From contig CACIBE010000004.1 in NCBI GenBank assembly GCA_902584805.1, positions 1-64,000 on the forward strand: 64,000 bases of DNA, in the 5' to 3' direction. The notes beneath the pieces were generated by a model, which worked only from the letters and a program-made list of their open reading frames with translations, was not told the DNA's origin and made no database searches. Every line of letters begins with the position of its first letter. Position 1 is the first letter of the stretch. Shown one piece after another: positions 41,947 through 51,314 of this stretch. Source of the DNA: an uncultured Alphaproteobacteria bacterium. Lineage in GTDB: Bacteria; Pseudomonadota; Alphaproteobacteria; HIMB59; GCA-002718135. The translations under genes and the position numbers were made by a program.

Positions 41947-43485
41947 TTAATCCTTATTTTGTTCTTCAGACCAGAAACTTCTTGCCTCCATTATCATGTT
42001 GTTGGCTATTTCTTCATCAATGTCTAATTGTTTTAAAATACCTTCTTCTTTATCTATGAGTTCAAATGTGGCTAAATCAGCAAAATCATTAACGTTGAGA
42101 ATATTAGATTTAGCAAGTTCTGCTAAAATACTATTACTCATCCCTTTTAGGTTTTTCAATTTTTCATCACTAATTTTTTCTTCTATTAGTTTTTTGTCAG
42201 ATTCTTCCTTTTCTTGTATAAAACTTTTTGATCTATCAATTATTTCTTGAGCTAAGCTAGAATCAAATCCTTCTATTCTTTCCAAATTTTCCAGAGTTTC
42301 TGAAGCAATAGACTCAACAGTTGTATAGCCATCAGTAACAAGCAATTGAGCAATAACATCTTCAACATCTAGGGTCTCAGCTAACAAAATACTTTTTTCT
42401 TTAAATTCTTGTTGTCTTCTTTCTGCTTCTTCATCTTCAGTTAAGATGTCTATTTCTAAACTAGTTAGATTTGAAGCTAGTTTTACATTTTGTCCTTTTC
42501 TTCCTATCGCTAAACTTAACTGATCGTCAGGTATTACAACTTCAACTTTATTTTTTTCTTCATATAAAAAAATTTTAGTTACTTCTGCAGGAGCAAGTGC
42601 ATTTGCTAAAAAAGTTGCTTGATTATCTGACCAAGTAACGATATCAATTTTTTCACCTTGTAATTCATTAACTACAGCTTGTACTCTTGAACCTCTCATA
42701 CCAACACAAGCACCTACAGGATCAATGGTGGAGTCTTCTGTAAAAACACTAATTTTTGCTCTTGAGCCAGGATCCCTAGCAACACTCTTTACAACAATTA
42801 CACCTTCATAAATTTCAGGAACTTCTTGAAAAAATAATTTTGATAGAAACTGAGGATGGGTTCTTGATAAAAAAACTTGATAGCCTTTAACATCATTTTT
42901 TACCTCATATATGTAAGCTCTTACTCTATCTCCATTTTTAAATGTTTCTCTTGGAATGAGTTCTTCTCTTTTAATTATTGCTTCGCTCTTACCTAAATCT
43001 ACAATTAAATTTCCAAATTCAGTTCTTTTAACAATACCGATTGCTATTTCACCAACTTTATCTTTATATTCTTCATATTGATTAGATTTGTCAGCTTCTC
43101 TTACCTTTTGAATTATTACTCCTTTTGCATTTTGTGCAGCAACTCTACCTAATTCAATAGGTGGTAATGCTTTTATAACAAATTCTCCTAAATTAATATC
43201 TGGATTAGTTTTTTTAGCATCCTCTAAAAGGATTTGTCTAGATTGTAATTCTTCATCAATACTTTCAACGACTTCAAGATATGAATTTAACTTAATATCA
43301 CCAGTAGCTCTATCTATAGAAATTCTTATATCAATTTCTTGGCCATATTTAACCCTTGCAGCTTTTTCTAATGCTTGTTCCATTGCAGAAAAAACTGAAT
43401 CTTGATCAATGTTTTTTTCTTGCGCTACATTAGACGCGACCTGAAGCATTTCTTCTCTAATTACATTATATTTTTTTTTAGCCAT
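41947..43485 (-). CDS. nusA: Transcription termination/antitermination factor NusA
   Basis: NusA binds RNA polymerase and strengthens pausing and intrinsic termination. It is 512 residues: the N-terminal polymerase-binding domain, S1 (about 135-200, FGNLIVDLGKSEA), two KH domains (DPVGACVGMRGSRVQAV and AIGRKGQNVKLAS) and two C-terminal helix-hairpin repeats (ESIASETLENLERIEGF and a more diverged copy). A terminator-like hairpin ends six bases before the ATG, so no ordinary SD exists. That arrangement suggests self-control of nusA. rimP, normally upstream, is absent. Confidence 0.98.
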   Translation of the reverse strand: MAKKKYNVIREEMLQVASNVAQEKNIDQDSVFSAMEQALEKAARVKYGQEIDIRISIDRATGDIKLNSYLEVVESIDEELQSRQILLEDAKKTNPDINLGEFVIKALPPIELGRVAAQNAKGVIIQKVREADKSNQYEEYKDKVGEIAIGIVKRTEFGNLIVDLGKSEAIIKREELIPRETFKNGDRVRAYIYEVKNDVKGYQVFLSRTHPQFLSKLFFQEVPEIYEGVIVVKSVARDPGSRAKISVFTEDSTIDPVGACVGMRGSRVQAVVNELQGEKIDIVTWSDNQATFLANALAPAEVTKIFLYEEKNKVEVVIPDDQLSLAIGRKGQNVKLASNLTSLEIDILTEDEEAERRQQEFKEKSILLAETLDVEDVIAQLLVTDGYTTVESIASETLENLERIEGFDSSLAQEIIDRSKSFIQEKEESDKKLIEEKISDEKLKNLKGMSNSILAELAKSNILNVNDFADLATFELIDKEEGILKQLDIDEEIANNMIMEARSFWSEEQNKD

Positions 43486-43491
43486 AGTTAT

Positions 43492-43517
43492 AAAAAAAAG
43501 GTGGGATAACCCACCTT
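43492..43517 (-). terminator. Intrinsic terminator or attenuator immediately upstream of nusA
   Basis: On the minus strand AAGGTGGG, loop TTAT and CCCACCTT form a perfect eight-pair stem followed at once by an unbroken run of eight T. Only ATAACT separates the T run from the nusA ATG. It may end the trmB transcript, but any message reaching nusA from trmB or from a promoter in the 40-base gap (43518-43557, where TTGAAA and TATACG are 16 apart) must pass it. Confidence 0.85.
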
Positions 43518-43557
43518 AATAATATTGCGTATATTAATATTTTTCAGAATTTCAAGC

Positions 43558-44214
43558 TTATAATTTTCTCAAAATGAATAAAGATGGATTTCTTTTAGAA
43601 TTAATTGCTTTTTTATAATATTTTGTCTCAATATCGAAATAATCTTTGATATTTAAATTCATTTCAGATTGATTGAGCCATTGGAAATATCCCTTACAAT
43701 TATAAATTGAGTTTAAAATAAATCTTATATAAATTGTTGAATCAGTAGCTATACATATATCGCAGCTTTCTTTTAAAATTTTATGAAGTTTTATTAAAAA
43801 ATCACTAGTTATTAGTCTACGCTTAGCGTGTCTATTCTTTGGCCATGGATCAGGAAAAAATATCCATACAAGATCTAAACATTCTCTATGTATACACTCT
43901 AAAACATCATATACATTTCCGTTATGTAATCGAATATTTTTTATTTTATTTTTTTCAATATTTTTAAGTAAAATTATATTTCCATCAATGTATTTTTCAC
44001 AAGATATAACAACTTTATCTAAAAATTGATTTGCAAGAAATATACTAGTTTCGCCATAACCAGTACCAATATCTAAAATATAATTTATTTTTTCATCACA
44101 ATTTTGAAACTTATATTTGGCAACTGTTTGATAATATTTTTTTAAATCAATTTTTTTCTTGCTTCTTCCTCTTGTTCTTCCAAATAAACGATTGGTATAA
44201 TTGTTACTAAGCAT
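43558..44214 (-). CDS. trmB: tRNA (guanine-N7)-methyltransferase
   Basis: TrmB makes m7G46 in tRNA variable loops using SAM. It is 218 residues with the SAM loop LDIGTGYGETSIFLA, the family signature WIFFPDPWPKNRHAKRR and a C-terminal helix region. It overlaps lnt by eight bases and is followed by the hairpin before nusA. In relatives metK sits beside trmB. Here metK is 38 kb away next to ahcY. Confidence 0.96.
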   Translation of the reverse strand: MLSNNYTNRLFGRTRGRSKKKIDLKKYYQTVAKYKFQNCDEKINYILDIGTGYGETSIFLANQFLDKVVISCEKYIDGNIILLKNIEKNKIKNIRLHNGNVYDVLECIHRECLDLVWIFFPDPWPKNRHAKRRLITSDFLIKLHKILKESCDICIATDSTIYIRFILNSIYNCKGYFQWLNQSEMNLNIKDYFDIETKYYKKAINSKRNPSLFILRKL

Positions 44215-45658
44215 TTTTTCTTAAATAATAGAAAATACAAAATGTAAAAATAATAAATAGATATATTTTAAATATTGAATGAAAATTAACATAATTTTTA
44301 TTTTCTTTGAGCGATAATTTATGTTTAAAATTCTCAGTTTTATTTAATCGGGTTTTATTTAGTACAGCACCTTTATTGTCTATCACAGCAGATATTCCGT
44401 TATTAGAAACACGAATAATTGGCTTGTTAAACTCTGCAGCTCTAATTTTAGTTAGATAGAAATGTTGATAAGGACCTAAATAAAGTCCAAACCAAAAATC
44501 ATTCGTAATATTTATAATAAAATTACCATTGTTATTAAATTTATTTAAAAGCTTCCAATAAAAAATAATTTCATAACAAATCACAGGAATAAAATTAATA
44601 TTGTTAGATAAATTAATTATTCTTTCAACTTTACCTTTTGAATAATCATTTTGACCAGCAATAGTTTCTAAAAAAGTTAGTGTATCTCTTAAGGGTAGAA
44701 ACTCTCCAAATGGGACAAGAATTTTTTTATCAAAGTAGGTTACATTTACAGAATTAATATTTATTAAACTATTATAGTATTTATTATTTTCATATCTTGT
44801 AGCTCCAATAATTAATGTTTGATTTTCTTTTAAAGAATCTTTTATAATTTTTAGTTCAAGATCATCTACAAGATAAGGAAAGTTATTTTCACCAAAGATA
44901 AGCAGATCTGCAGTACTTTCATTTATATGTTTAATTATTCTTTGAAGTTTTTTTTCAGGTGTCAAAAATTGGTCATTATTTTTAAAATTTAATTGGAAAA
45001 TTTCCATATTAATTGTTTTAATTTTAAAATTATTTTTTTCTAGATTAAAATTTGCAATCAATAGAATAATGATTGGCAGAGCAATAAACAGTGAAAGATA
45101 TTTCAATTCTTGTTTAAAGTTTTCTTTAGTTAAAAAAATAAAAGGTATGCAAAGTATCTGAATAATTAAATAACTTGAAAATAAGGTTCCAAATGATTTT
45201 AGTGAAAATAGTAAATATTCATTACTAGAAAGTAATAACGAAAATGTAAACCAAGGAAATCCATAAAATAATATTGATATTATATATTCACTAGATATGA
45301 ACATAAATGGAACAAGAAAAATTATTGGAATATTTTTTCCTAATTTAAAGATTATTGTAAAGATTAAACCTAAAATTACAGATAACAATATTATTAGTAA
45401 TAAAAAAACTAGGAAAAAGTTTTTAGTTTCCTCAAAAACAAAAAAAGGATTCTTGACCCAAAATAAATAACTAATAAAAAAACCAAATCCAAATATTGAG
45501 AATTTTTTAAAAATATTTTTATTGCTATAATTTTTTTTATTTGAATCTAATAAAAAACAAAGAGATGGAAAAATAATAAAACCTAGTGGTAAAAAAAAAT
45601 ATGGAGGAAATAAGAGTGAAGTTAAAAGTCCTAAGATTAAATAAATTAAAATACTCAA
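44207..45658 (-). CDS. lnt: Apolipoprotein N-acyltransferase
   Basis: Lnt adds the third acyl chain to the N-terminal cysteine of lipoproteins in the inner membrane. The 483 residues begin with six or so membrane spans (about 1-200) and continue into a periplasmic nitrilase domain. Its Glu-Lys-Cys triad is visible in IFGENNFPY, KKILVPFGEFLPL and PVICYEIIF. A last span lies near 460-478. It overlaps corC by four bases and trmB by eight. Confidence 0.95.
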   Translation of the reverse strand: MSILIYLILGLLTSLLFPPYFFLPLGFIIFPSLCFLLDSNKKNYSNKNIFKKFSIFGFGFFISYLFWVKNPFFVFEETKNFFLVFLLLIILLSVILGLIFTIIFKLGKNIPIIFLVPFMFISSEYIISILFYGFPWFTFSLLLSSNEYLLFSLKSFGTLFSSYLIIQILCIPFIFLTKENFKQELKYLSLFIALPIIILLIANFNLEKNNFKIKTINMEIFQLNFKNNDQFLTPEKKLQRIIKHINESTADLLIFGENNFPYLVDDLELKIIKDSLKENQTLIIGATRYENNKYYNSLININSVNVTYFDKKILVPFGEFLPLRDTLTFLETIAGQNDYSKGKVERIINLSNNINFIPVICYEIIFYWKLLNKFNNNGNFIINITNDFWFGLYLGPYQHFYLTKIRAAEFNKPIIRVSNNGISAVIDNKGAVLNKTRLNKTENFKHKLSLKENKNYVNFHSIFKIYLFIIFTFCIFYYLRKNA

Positions 45659-46503
45659 TTATTTTTATTTACTTCAACTATTTCAATTTTTCTATTGTTT
45701 GATTTAATAATCTTGATTCTAAGATCATCATTAAAATCTATTACCTCATTATTTTTTGGTATCCTGTTTATTTTTTCATATACAAGACCGCCTACAGATG
45801 ATGTTTCATCATCTTCATTTCTTGGTATATTTATTTCAAAAAATTCTTCCAAATCTTCCACTCTATAACTTGCATCTACAGTTATTGAATTATCTGATTT
45901 TTTATAAACTAATTCTTCTTCATCTTCAGCATCATGTTCATCTTCTATCTCACCAACAATTTCTTCAACTAAATCTTCTATCGTAACCAATCCGTCTACA
46001 CCACCAACTCCATCAACAACAAGCCCTATATGAATTCTAGACGATCTCATCGTTTTTAATAAATCTAAAATCGGTGATTTGGGAGCAACATATAATACAT
46101 CTCTTATTATTTCACCCATTTGAAATGTATCTTGTGTTGATTTAATAAAGTCTTTTATGTGAAAGAAACCAATTACATTATCAATGTTTTTTTTGAATAC
46201 TGGAATTCTAGAATGTCCTTCCTCCTTAATCACTTCTAAAATTTCATTATAAGATTTATCATGATCTAAAGCTACTATTTCACTTCTTGGTATCATTAAA
46301 TCCTCTACACTTTTTTCGTTCAAATTTACGATGTTTTTAATTAGATTTTTTTCATTATTATCATTTAGGTCGTCGATATTTTTATTATCTTCATCATTAG
46401 CTATAAAATTTAAAATGTCTTCTTTTGTTGAATCATTAGATAATAATTTTTTAATTATCCAATTTTTCCAGCTCGATGATTTATCAGCGTTATTTGTATT
46501 CAT
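45655..46503 (-). CDS. corC: CBS-domain protein of the CorC/HlyC family
   Basis: This is a 282-residue soluble protein with paired CBS domains (about 75-190, starting DLMIPRSEIVALD and containing GFFHIKDF and DGLVTIEDLVEEIVGEI) and a CorC_HlyC domain at the end. It lacks the membrane DUF21 domain, as does enteric CorC, which is linked to Mg2+/Co2+ efflux and envelope stress. It sits between ybeY and lnt as in most Proteobacteria, overlapping each by one to four bases. Confidence 0.93.
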   Translation of the reverse strand: MNTNNADKSSSWKNWIIKKLLSNDSTKEDILNFIANDEDNKNIDDLNDNNEKNLIKNIVNLNEKSVEDLMIPRSEIVALDHDKSYNEILEVIKEEGHSRIPVFKKNIDNVIGFFHIKDFIKSTQDTFQMGEIIRDVLYVAPKSPILDLLKTMRSSRIHIGLVVDGVGGVDGLVTIEDLVEEIVGEIEDEHDAEDEEELVYKKSDNSITVDASYRVEDLEEFFEINIPRNEDDETSSVGGLVYEKINRIPKNNEVIDFNDDLRIKIIKSNNRKIEIVEVNKNN

Positions 46504-46982
46504 TAAATTGTGTAAGGATTATCAATTCCAAATAATCCTAAAATTTTTATCTCCTCTCTTTTCATTCTTTTAAATTCTAAATTTTTTTTATGATTATATC
46601 CGTTAATGTGCAATAAACTATGGATTAATAGGTGGTTAAAATGATCATATATGCTAATTTTATTCCTACGTATATATTTTTCAATAGTATCGATTGAGAA
46701 AAAAATATCACAATATAAAATTTTTCCAACATTTTTATTTGAATTCCTTGTAATAAAAGTAAGAACATCAGTATCTACTTGTTTATTTTTATAGGTTTTA
46801 TTAAGTTTAATCATTTTTGATTTATCTGTTAAAATTATATTTAGTTCAAATTTATAATCTCTTTTAAAATAAGAGCTCATTTTATTTATAGTTTTTTTTG
46901 TAATAGTCTTAATTTTAGGTATTCGCCTTGGCCATTTTTTTGATTCAGAGAAAAAATCAACTTTTATTTTTTTCATATGCAT
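46503..46982 (-). CDS. ybeY: Endoribonuclease YbeY (rRNA maturation)
   Basis: YbeY is a zinc-dependent RNase for 16S 3'-end maturation and ribosome quality control. It is 159 residues. The metal motif H-x3-H-x5-H is complete at His121, His125 and His131 (HSLLHINGYNH). The strand before it, GKILYCDIFFS, replaces the common GDI form. There are two candidate starts, ATG at 46982 or 46976. The start lies inside the end of phoH (26-base overlap). Unusually basic for the family. Confidence 0.92.
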   Translation of the reverse strand: MHMKKIKVDFFSESKKWPRRIPKIKTITKKTINKMSSYFKRDYKFELNIILTDKSKMIKLNKTYKNKQVDTDVLTFITRNSNKNVGKILYCDIFFSIDTIEKYIRRNKISIYDHFNHLLIHSLLHINGYNHKKNLEFKRMKREEIKILGLFGIDNPYTI

Positions 46983-47916
46983 TAATAATTTTTTTGACTA
47001 AATCATGTCTAACGACATCCTTTTCTGATAATTCAATAAAACCTATATCGTTAACTTTATTTAATTTTTTTAATGCATCTTTAAGCCCGGAATCTTTTTC
47101 ACTTACAAGATCGATTTGTGTAATATCTCCTACAACCACCATTTGACTATTTTTACCTAATCTTGTTAAAAACATTTTCATTTGTGTTTTTGTCGTATTT
47201 TGAGCTTCATCTAAGATTATAAAACAATCTTCAAGAGTTCTTCCTCTCATAAATGCAATAGGTGCTATTTCTATTGTATTATTAAGTAATTTTTTTTCTA
47301 CCTGTTCGTATGGTAGCATTGAATATAAAGCATCATAAATTGGTCTTAAAAAAGGATCTACTTTTTCTTTTAAATCCCCTGGGAGGAAACCTAACTTTTC
47401 ACCGGCTTCAACAGCTGGTCTTGATAAAATAATTTTATTTACTTTATCATCTTGCAGTGCTGAAACTGCTTTAGCGACAGCCAAATAAGTTTTTCCTGTT
47501 CCAGCAGGACCAATAGCAAATGTAATGTTTTTAGTATTTAGAAGTTGAAGATATTTATTTTGTATGTCTGTTCTTGGTATAATTTTTCTTTTTTTAGTTT
47601 GAATAAATAAATCCATCTGTTTGTCTGACTTAATATTCATAGATATTAAACTTTTATTATCTCTAATTCTATCCTCATCTATTTCTGCACCATTTTGTGC
47701 TTCTTTAAATAAATTAAGAATAGTTTTCTTAGTTTCAAAAATTGATTTTTTATTACCTGATATTTTAATTTTATTTCCACGGTATTGGATTTTAACTTGA
47801 TTAATTTGTTCTATAAGAGACAAGTTTCTATCATTAATTCCAAATAAGTTACTTAAAATTGTATTATCTTCTAATTCTAATTCTAAATTTTCGTTTTTAT
47901 TTACTATATCTGACAT
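46957..47916 (-). CDS. ybeZ: PhoH-like ATPase (YbeZ)
   Basis: This 319-residue P-loop ATPase has a KH-like N-terminal part (about 40-75), then FAIGPAGTGKTYLAVAKAV, the SRPAVEAGEKLGFLPGDL segment and Walker B FIILDEAQNTT. YbeZ partners the RNase YbeY, whose gene follows directly, and is thought to act as an RNA helicase-like helper. The PhoH name reflects the enteric phosphate-regulated relative. No Pho site is seen here. It overlaps miaB by 13 bases. Confidence 0.95.
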   Translation of the reverse strand: MSDIVNKNENLELELEDNTILSNLFGINDRNLSLIEQINQVKIQYRGNKIKISGNKKSIFETKKTILNLFKEAQNGAEIDEDRIRDNKSLISMNIKSDKQMDLFIQTKKRKIIPRTDIQNKYLQLLNTKNITFAIGPAGTGKTYLAVAKAVSALQDDKVNKIILSRPAVEAGEKLGFLPGDLKEKVDPFLRPIYDALYSMLPYEQVEKKLLNNTIEIAPIAFMRGRTLEDCFIILDEAQNTTKTQMKMFLTRLGKNSQMVVVGDITQIDLVSEKDSGLKDALKKLNKVNDIGFIELSEKDVVRHDLVKKIINAYEKNKS

Positions 47917-49205
47917 TCAAGTGCAAAATTAGTTGAGTTTGTAATTTTAACATTCATAATTTGATTTAATAAATCTTTTTTCGAGTTAATAAATGTACTT
48001 TGATTATAGATTGTACGACCTATAAATTGATCTTTATGCCTGCCTATCTTTTCAAATAATACTTCCATTCCTTTATTAACAAATGATTTATTAAAATTTA
48101 TTTGTTGTTGTGTTAGTAATGATTGTAATGCGCTTAAGCGTGCCTTTTTATCTGATAAACTAATATTATCTTTATTTTGAGCTGGTGTTCCTGGTCTTGG
48201 ACTATAAATAAATGAATACGCAATGACAAAATTTACTTTTTCAATAAATTTCATTGTATCTTCAAAATCTTTATCTGTTTCTTCCGGGAAACCAACAATA
48301 AAGTCTGATGAAAGAGCAATATCAGGGCGAACATTTCTTATTTTTTCAACTATTCTTAAATAATCATCAACCGTGTGTTTTCTGTTCATTTTTTTTAAAA
48401 TTTTATCTGAGCCAGATTGAATAGGAAGGTGAAGAAAAGGCATAAGCTTTGAATTATCAGCATGGGCATTTATAAGAGAATCTTTCATATCGATAGGATG
48501 AGATGTCATATATCTAATCCTCTTAATTTCTTCAATTTCACCTATCTTGTTAATTAAATAAGCTAGATCTTTTGATTTTCCATCAGAGGCAATACCGTGA
48601 TAGGCATTAACATTTTGACCTAGTAAAATTATTTCTTTTATTCCATTTGATACATATTTTTTTGTTTCTTCTACTATATCATCAACTGGTCTAGAAAATT
48701 CAGGTCCTCTTGTATATGGCACCACACAAAAAGAACAAAACTTATCACACCCTTCTTGAATAGATAAAAATTCAGATGATAAATTAGAAGAATTAAAGAT
48801 TAAGTTTTTAAATTTTTCATTTTGCAAAAACTCACTATTTTCAATTTCGTTTACTTTATCAATCATATCAGGTAATTTGTGATATGATTGAGGTCCTACA
48901 ACATAATCAACAGATGGAGATCTTTTTTTAATTTCAAGACCTTCAGCTTGAGCTACACAACCGGCAACTACTAGTTTCATATTCTGTTTTTTGTCTTTAA
49001 TTTTTTTTACTCTACCAATATCAGAATAAACTTTTTCAACTGCCTTTTCTCTAATATGACAAGTATTCAAAACAGTTAGATCTGCTTTAGAAATATCTTT
49101 TGTTATTTTATATCCTTTATTTGAAAACAAATCCTTAATACGATTACTATCATATACATTCATCTGACAACCATATGATTTGATATAAATATATTTATCA
49201 CTCAT
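47904..49205 (-). CDS. miaB: tRNA-2-methylthio-N6-dimethylallyladenosine synthase
   Basis: MiaB is a radical-SAM methylthiotransferase modifying A37 of UNN-decoding tRNAs. It is 433 residues. The N-terminal cluster cysteines are Cys13 (YGCQMN), NTCHIREKA and VAGCVAQAEG, and the radical-SAM CxxxCxxC is CDKFCSFC. A C-terminal TRAM domain ends the protein. It overlaps both rimI (eight bases) and phoH (13). The fur gene that separates rimI and miaB in rhizobia is missing. Confidence 0.97.
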   Translation of the reverse strand: MSDKYIYIKSYGCQMNVYDSNRIKDLFSNKGYKITKDISKADLTVLNTCHIREKAVEKVYSDIGRVKKIKDKKQNMKLVVAGCVAQAEGLEIKKRSPSVDYVVGPQSYHKLPDMIDKVNEIENSEFLQNEKFKNLIFNSSNLSSEFLSIQEGCDKFCSFCVVPYTRGPEFSRPVDDIVEETKKYVSNGIKEIILLGQNVNAYHGIASDGKSKDLAYLINKIGEIEEIKRIRYMTSHPIDMKDSLINAHADNSKLMPFLHLPIQSGSDKILKKMNRKHTVDDYLRIVEKIRNVRPDIALSSDFIVGFPEETDKDFEDTMKFIEKVNFVIAYSFIYSPRPGTPAQNKDNISLSDKKARLSALQSLLTQQQINFNKSFVNKGMEVLFEKIGRHKDQFIGRTIYNQSTFINSKKDLLNQIMNVKITNSTNFALECQI

Positions 49206-49677
49206 GATTAATTATTTTTATGAAGCATTTAGCATGAATATTTTTGTTATTATACCTATAATAGTTATGTCTAAAATTTAAAAAGACAAAGTTGTTTTTT
49301 TGATAAAAATTTATTGCTTCTACATTATCTTCAGCAACTTCAATGAAAATCTTTGAAAAATTAAGATTATTTGTTTCAATATAATTTAATAACTTTGTTG
49401 CAATTTTTTTTCTTCTTTCATCTTTTGATACAAATAAAATATGCAATTCTAAATCATATTCTTTATCATTTTTAATTGTATCACCAATTAAGACTCCTAC
49501 AAGATTATTATCCTGAAAATAACCAATAGAGTAATTATTATCTTTGCTAAATTGACTTTCAATATTTTTTATATTCCATCCTATGTTTTTAAAATAATTA
49601 AATTCATGACTATTATAATTTATAAAATTGATTATTGATATTAGGTGTTCTTTATTTATTAAGCTAATTTTATTCAA
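49198..49677 (-). CDS. rimI: GNAT N-acetyltransferase, RimI-like
   Basis: This is a 159-residue GNAT with the acetyl-CoA loop VSKDERRKKIATKLL and EVAEDNVEAINFYQKNNF, the RimI-like motif B region. RimI acetylates the N-terminus of S18 in enterics. Assignment relies on the tsaB-rimI-miaB order and fold. Sequence is diverged and asparagine-rich, so the substrate is uncertain. It overlaps tsaB by four bases. Confidence 0.78.
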   Translation of the reverse strand: MNKISLINKEHLISIINFINYNSHEFNYFKNIGWNIKNIESQFSKDNNYSIGYFQDNNLVGVLIGDTIKNDKEYDLELHILFVSKDERRKKIATKLLNYIETNNLNFSKIFIEVAEDNVEAINFYQKNNFVFLNFRHNYYRYNNKNIHAKCFIKIINHE

Positions 49678-50285
49678 TTTAGTAATTGATTATTTGATAT
49701 ATATATTGGTTCAATAATAATATTTTTTTTAAAGTTAAAATTATTGTAATTGTTATAAAATTCTTCAAAAAAAGAAAACCGCATTTGTTCTAATTCATTG
49801 TTTTCATTAATTTTACTTTTATTAAAAAGAATCAAATCGATATTTTTTGGAATTGAATATTTATTATTTTCAATTTTATAGTATTCCATTTTGTTATCCT
49901 TAGTTTTATAACAGAAAAATTTCTGATTATTAGAAGAGGTTATAAAAACTCCCAATTTTTTTTTGGAATGTTTTATTGCGTTCAAGTTTAAGATATCCTC
50001 AATAGTTAGTGGGTAATAAGGAATATTACGAGAAATCATAAGACCAGATATAAATGCTGAACCAACCCTTAAACTTGTATAAGATCCAGGACCAATTGTT
50101 GTAGAAATTTTTTTGAGATTTTTAGTTAAATTTAATCGTTTATCTATTTCTATATAGGATTGTATTATATTATCACTCAACTTATCTGTTTCAGATTGAG
50201 TAATTTTCTGTTGTAATATTATTTTGTTGTCATCAATTACACAAAACTCTGGTATTGATGATATAATATCTAGAAATAACAACAT
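49674..50285 (-). CDS. tsaB: tRNA threonylcarbamoyladenosine biosynthesis protein TsaB
   Basis: TsaB is the inactive partner of TsaD in t6A synthesis. It is 203 residues with an ASKHA-like N-terminus (MLLFLDIISS) and the diagnostic TIGPGSYTSLRVGSAFISGL and YYPLTIEDIL segments. The C-terminal half is strongly diverged. It begins the long leftward run. Its ATG abuts the ATG of the deacetylase gene (CATATG at 50283-50288). Confidence 0.92.
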   Translation of the reverse strand: MLLFLDIISSIPEFCVIDDNKIILQQKITQSETDKLSDNIIQSYIEIDKRLNLTKNLKKISTTIGPGSYTSLRVGSAFISGLMISRNIPYYPLTIEDILNLNAIKHSKKKLGVFITSSNNQKFFCYKTKDNKMEYYKIENNKYSIPKNIDLILFNKSKINENNELEQMRFSFFEEFYNNYNNFNFKKNIIIEPIYISNNQLLN

Positions 50286-51314
50286 ATGAAATTACATAAC
50301 TACATTCTATTGCTATTTTTAAAAAGTATTACTTTAATTTTTTTATTAGTAAGTGGGGCTTTTGCTAATGAAGTAAAAAACTCAGCAACTGTATTTATGT
50401 ATCATAAATTTGGAGTTTCTAAATATCCCTCAACAAGTGTAACTATTGACCAACTTAATAGTCATATTGATGAATTAACTAAAGAAAAATATACTATTAA
50501 ATCATTAGATTTTATTATTGATACAATTATTAATGATGGTGATCTTCCAGCAAATACTATTGGCATAAGTGTAGATGATGCTGATAAGTCTTTTTTAGAA
50601 GTTGGGTGGCCTTTATTTAAAGAAAATAATATTCCTGTTACCTTATTTGTAACAACAGGGACAATTTCAAATAATAAAAAATATATTAACTGGGATCAAA
50701 TAAGACAGCTTAAAGAAGAAGGTGTAACAATTGGTGCACACTCTCATACACATGCTCACATGCCAGATATTAGTATTGAAGAAGTAAGAAATGAAATAGA
50801 AACATCTAATAAAATTTTCTTAAAAGAACTCGGGGAGATTCCCACTTTATTTGCATTCCCTTATGGTGAAACAACAAATGAAATAATTGAATTAATAAAA
50901 GAATTTAAATTTAAAGTTGCTTTTGGACAGCATTCCGGAATAATTAATGAAACTTCTAACATGTATTATCTTCCAAGATTTTCATTAAATGAAAGATATG
51001 GTGAAATAGATAGAGTGAAATTTGCTGCATCCTCTAAAGGATTAGGTGTTTATGACTTTATACCTAAAAACCCAACTATTAAACAAAACCCACCATTCAT
51101 AGGATTCTCTCTTCTTGATGATAAAAAAGTTCAATCTCTAGATTGTTTTATTTTTGATAGCAAAGGTCAGGTTGATAGGGAAATTTATAAATTTAATGAA
51201 AGAATTGAAATAAGACTTTCACGAGAATTATCACCTGGAAGATCTAGAATGAATTGTACTGTTAAAGATGGTGAAGGAAATTGGAGATGGTTTGGTCACC
51301 AATTTTATTTTTAA
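50286..51314 (+). CDS. Secreted polysaccharide deacetylase (NodB family)
   Basis: This 342-residue protein has a signal peptide (hydrophobic 6-26, likely cleavage after AFA at 27). The NodB domain follows: metal-binding GISVDDAD (Asp97/98), the His pair in GAHSHTH (His152, His156), and FAFPYGE. The MYHKFG start of the domain resembles PgaB/IcaB-type enzymes that remove acetyl groups from amino sugars. The last 90 residues form a separate beta-rich region of unknown role, ending GNWRWFGHQFYF. Probably acts in the periplasm on peptidoglycan or exopolysaccharide. It stands alone on the plus strand. Confidence 0.88.
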   Translation: MKLHNYILLLFLKSITLIFLLVSGAFANEVKNSATVFMYHKFGVSKYPSTSVTIDQLNSHIDELTKEKYTIKSLDFIIDTIINDGDLPANTIGISVDDADKSFLEVGWPLFKENNIPVTLFVTTGTISNNKKYINWDQIRQLKEEGVTIGAHSHTHAHMPDISIEEVRNEIETSNKIFLKELGEIPTLFAFPYGETTNEIIELIKEFKFKVAFGQHSGIINETSNMYYLPRFSLNERYGEIDRVKFAASSKGLGVYDFIPKNPTIKQNPPFIGFSLLDDKKVQSLDCFIFDSKGQVDREIYKFNERIEIRLSRELSPGRSRMNCTVKDGEGNWRWFGHQFYF

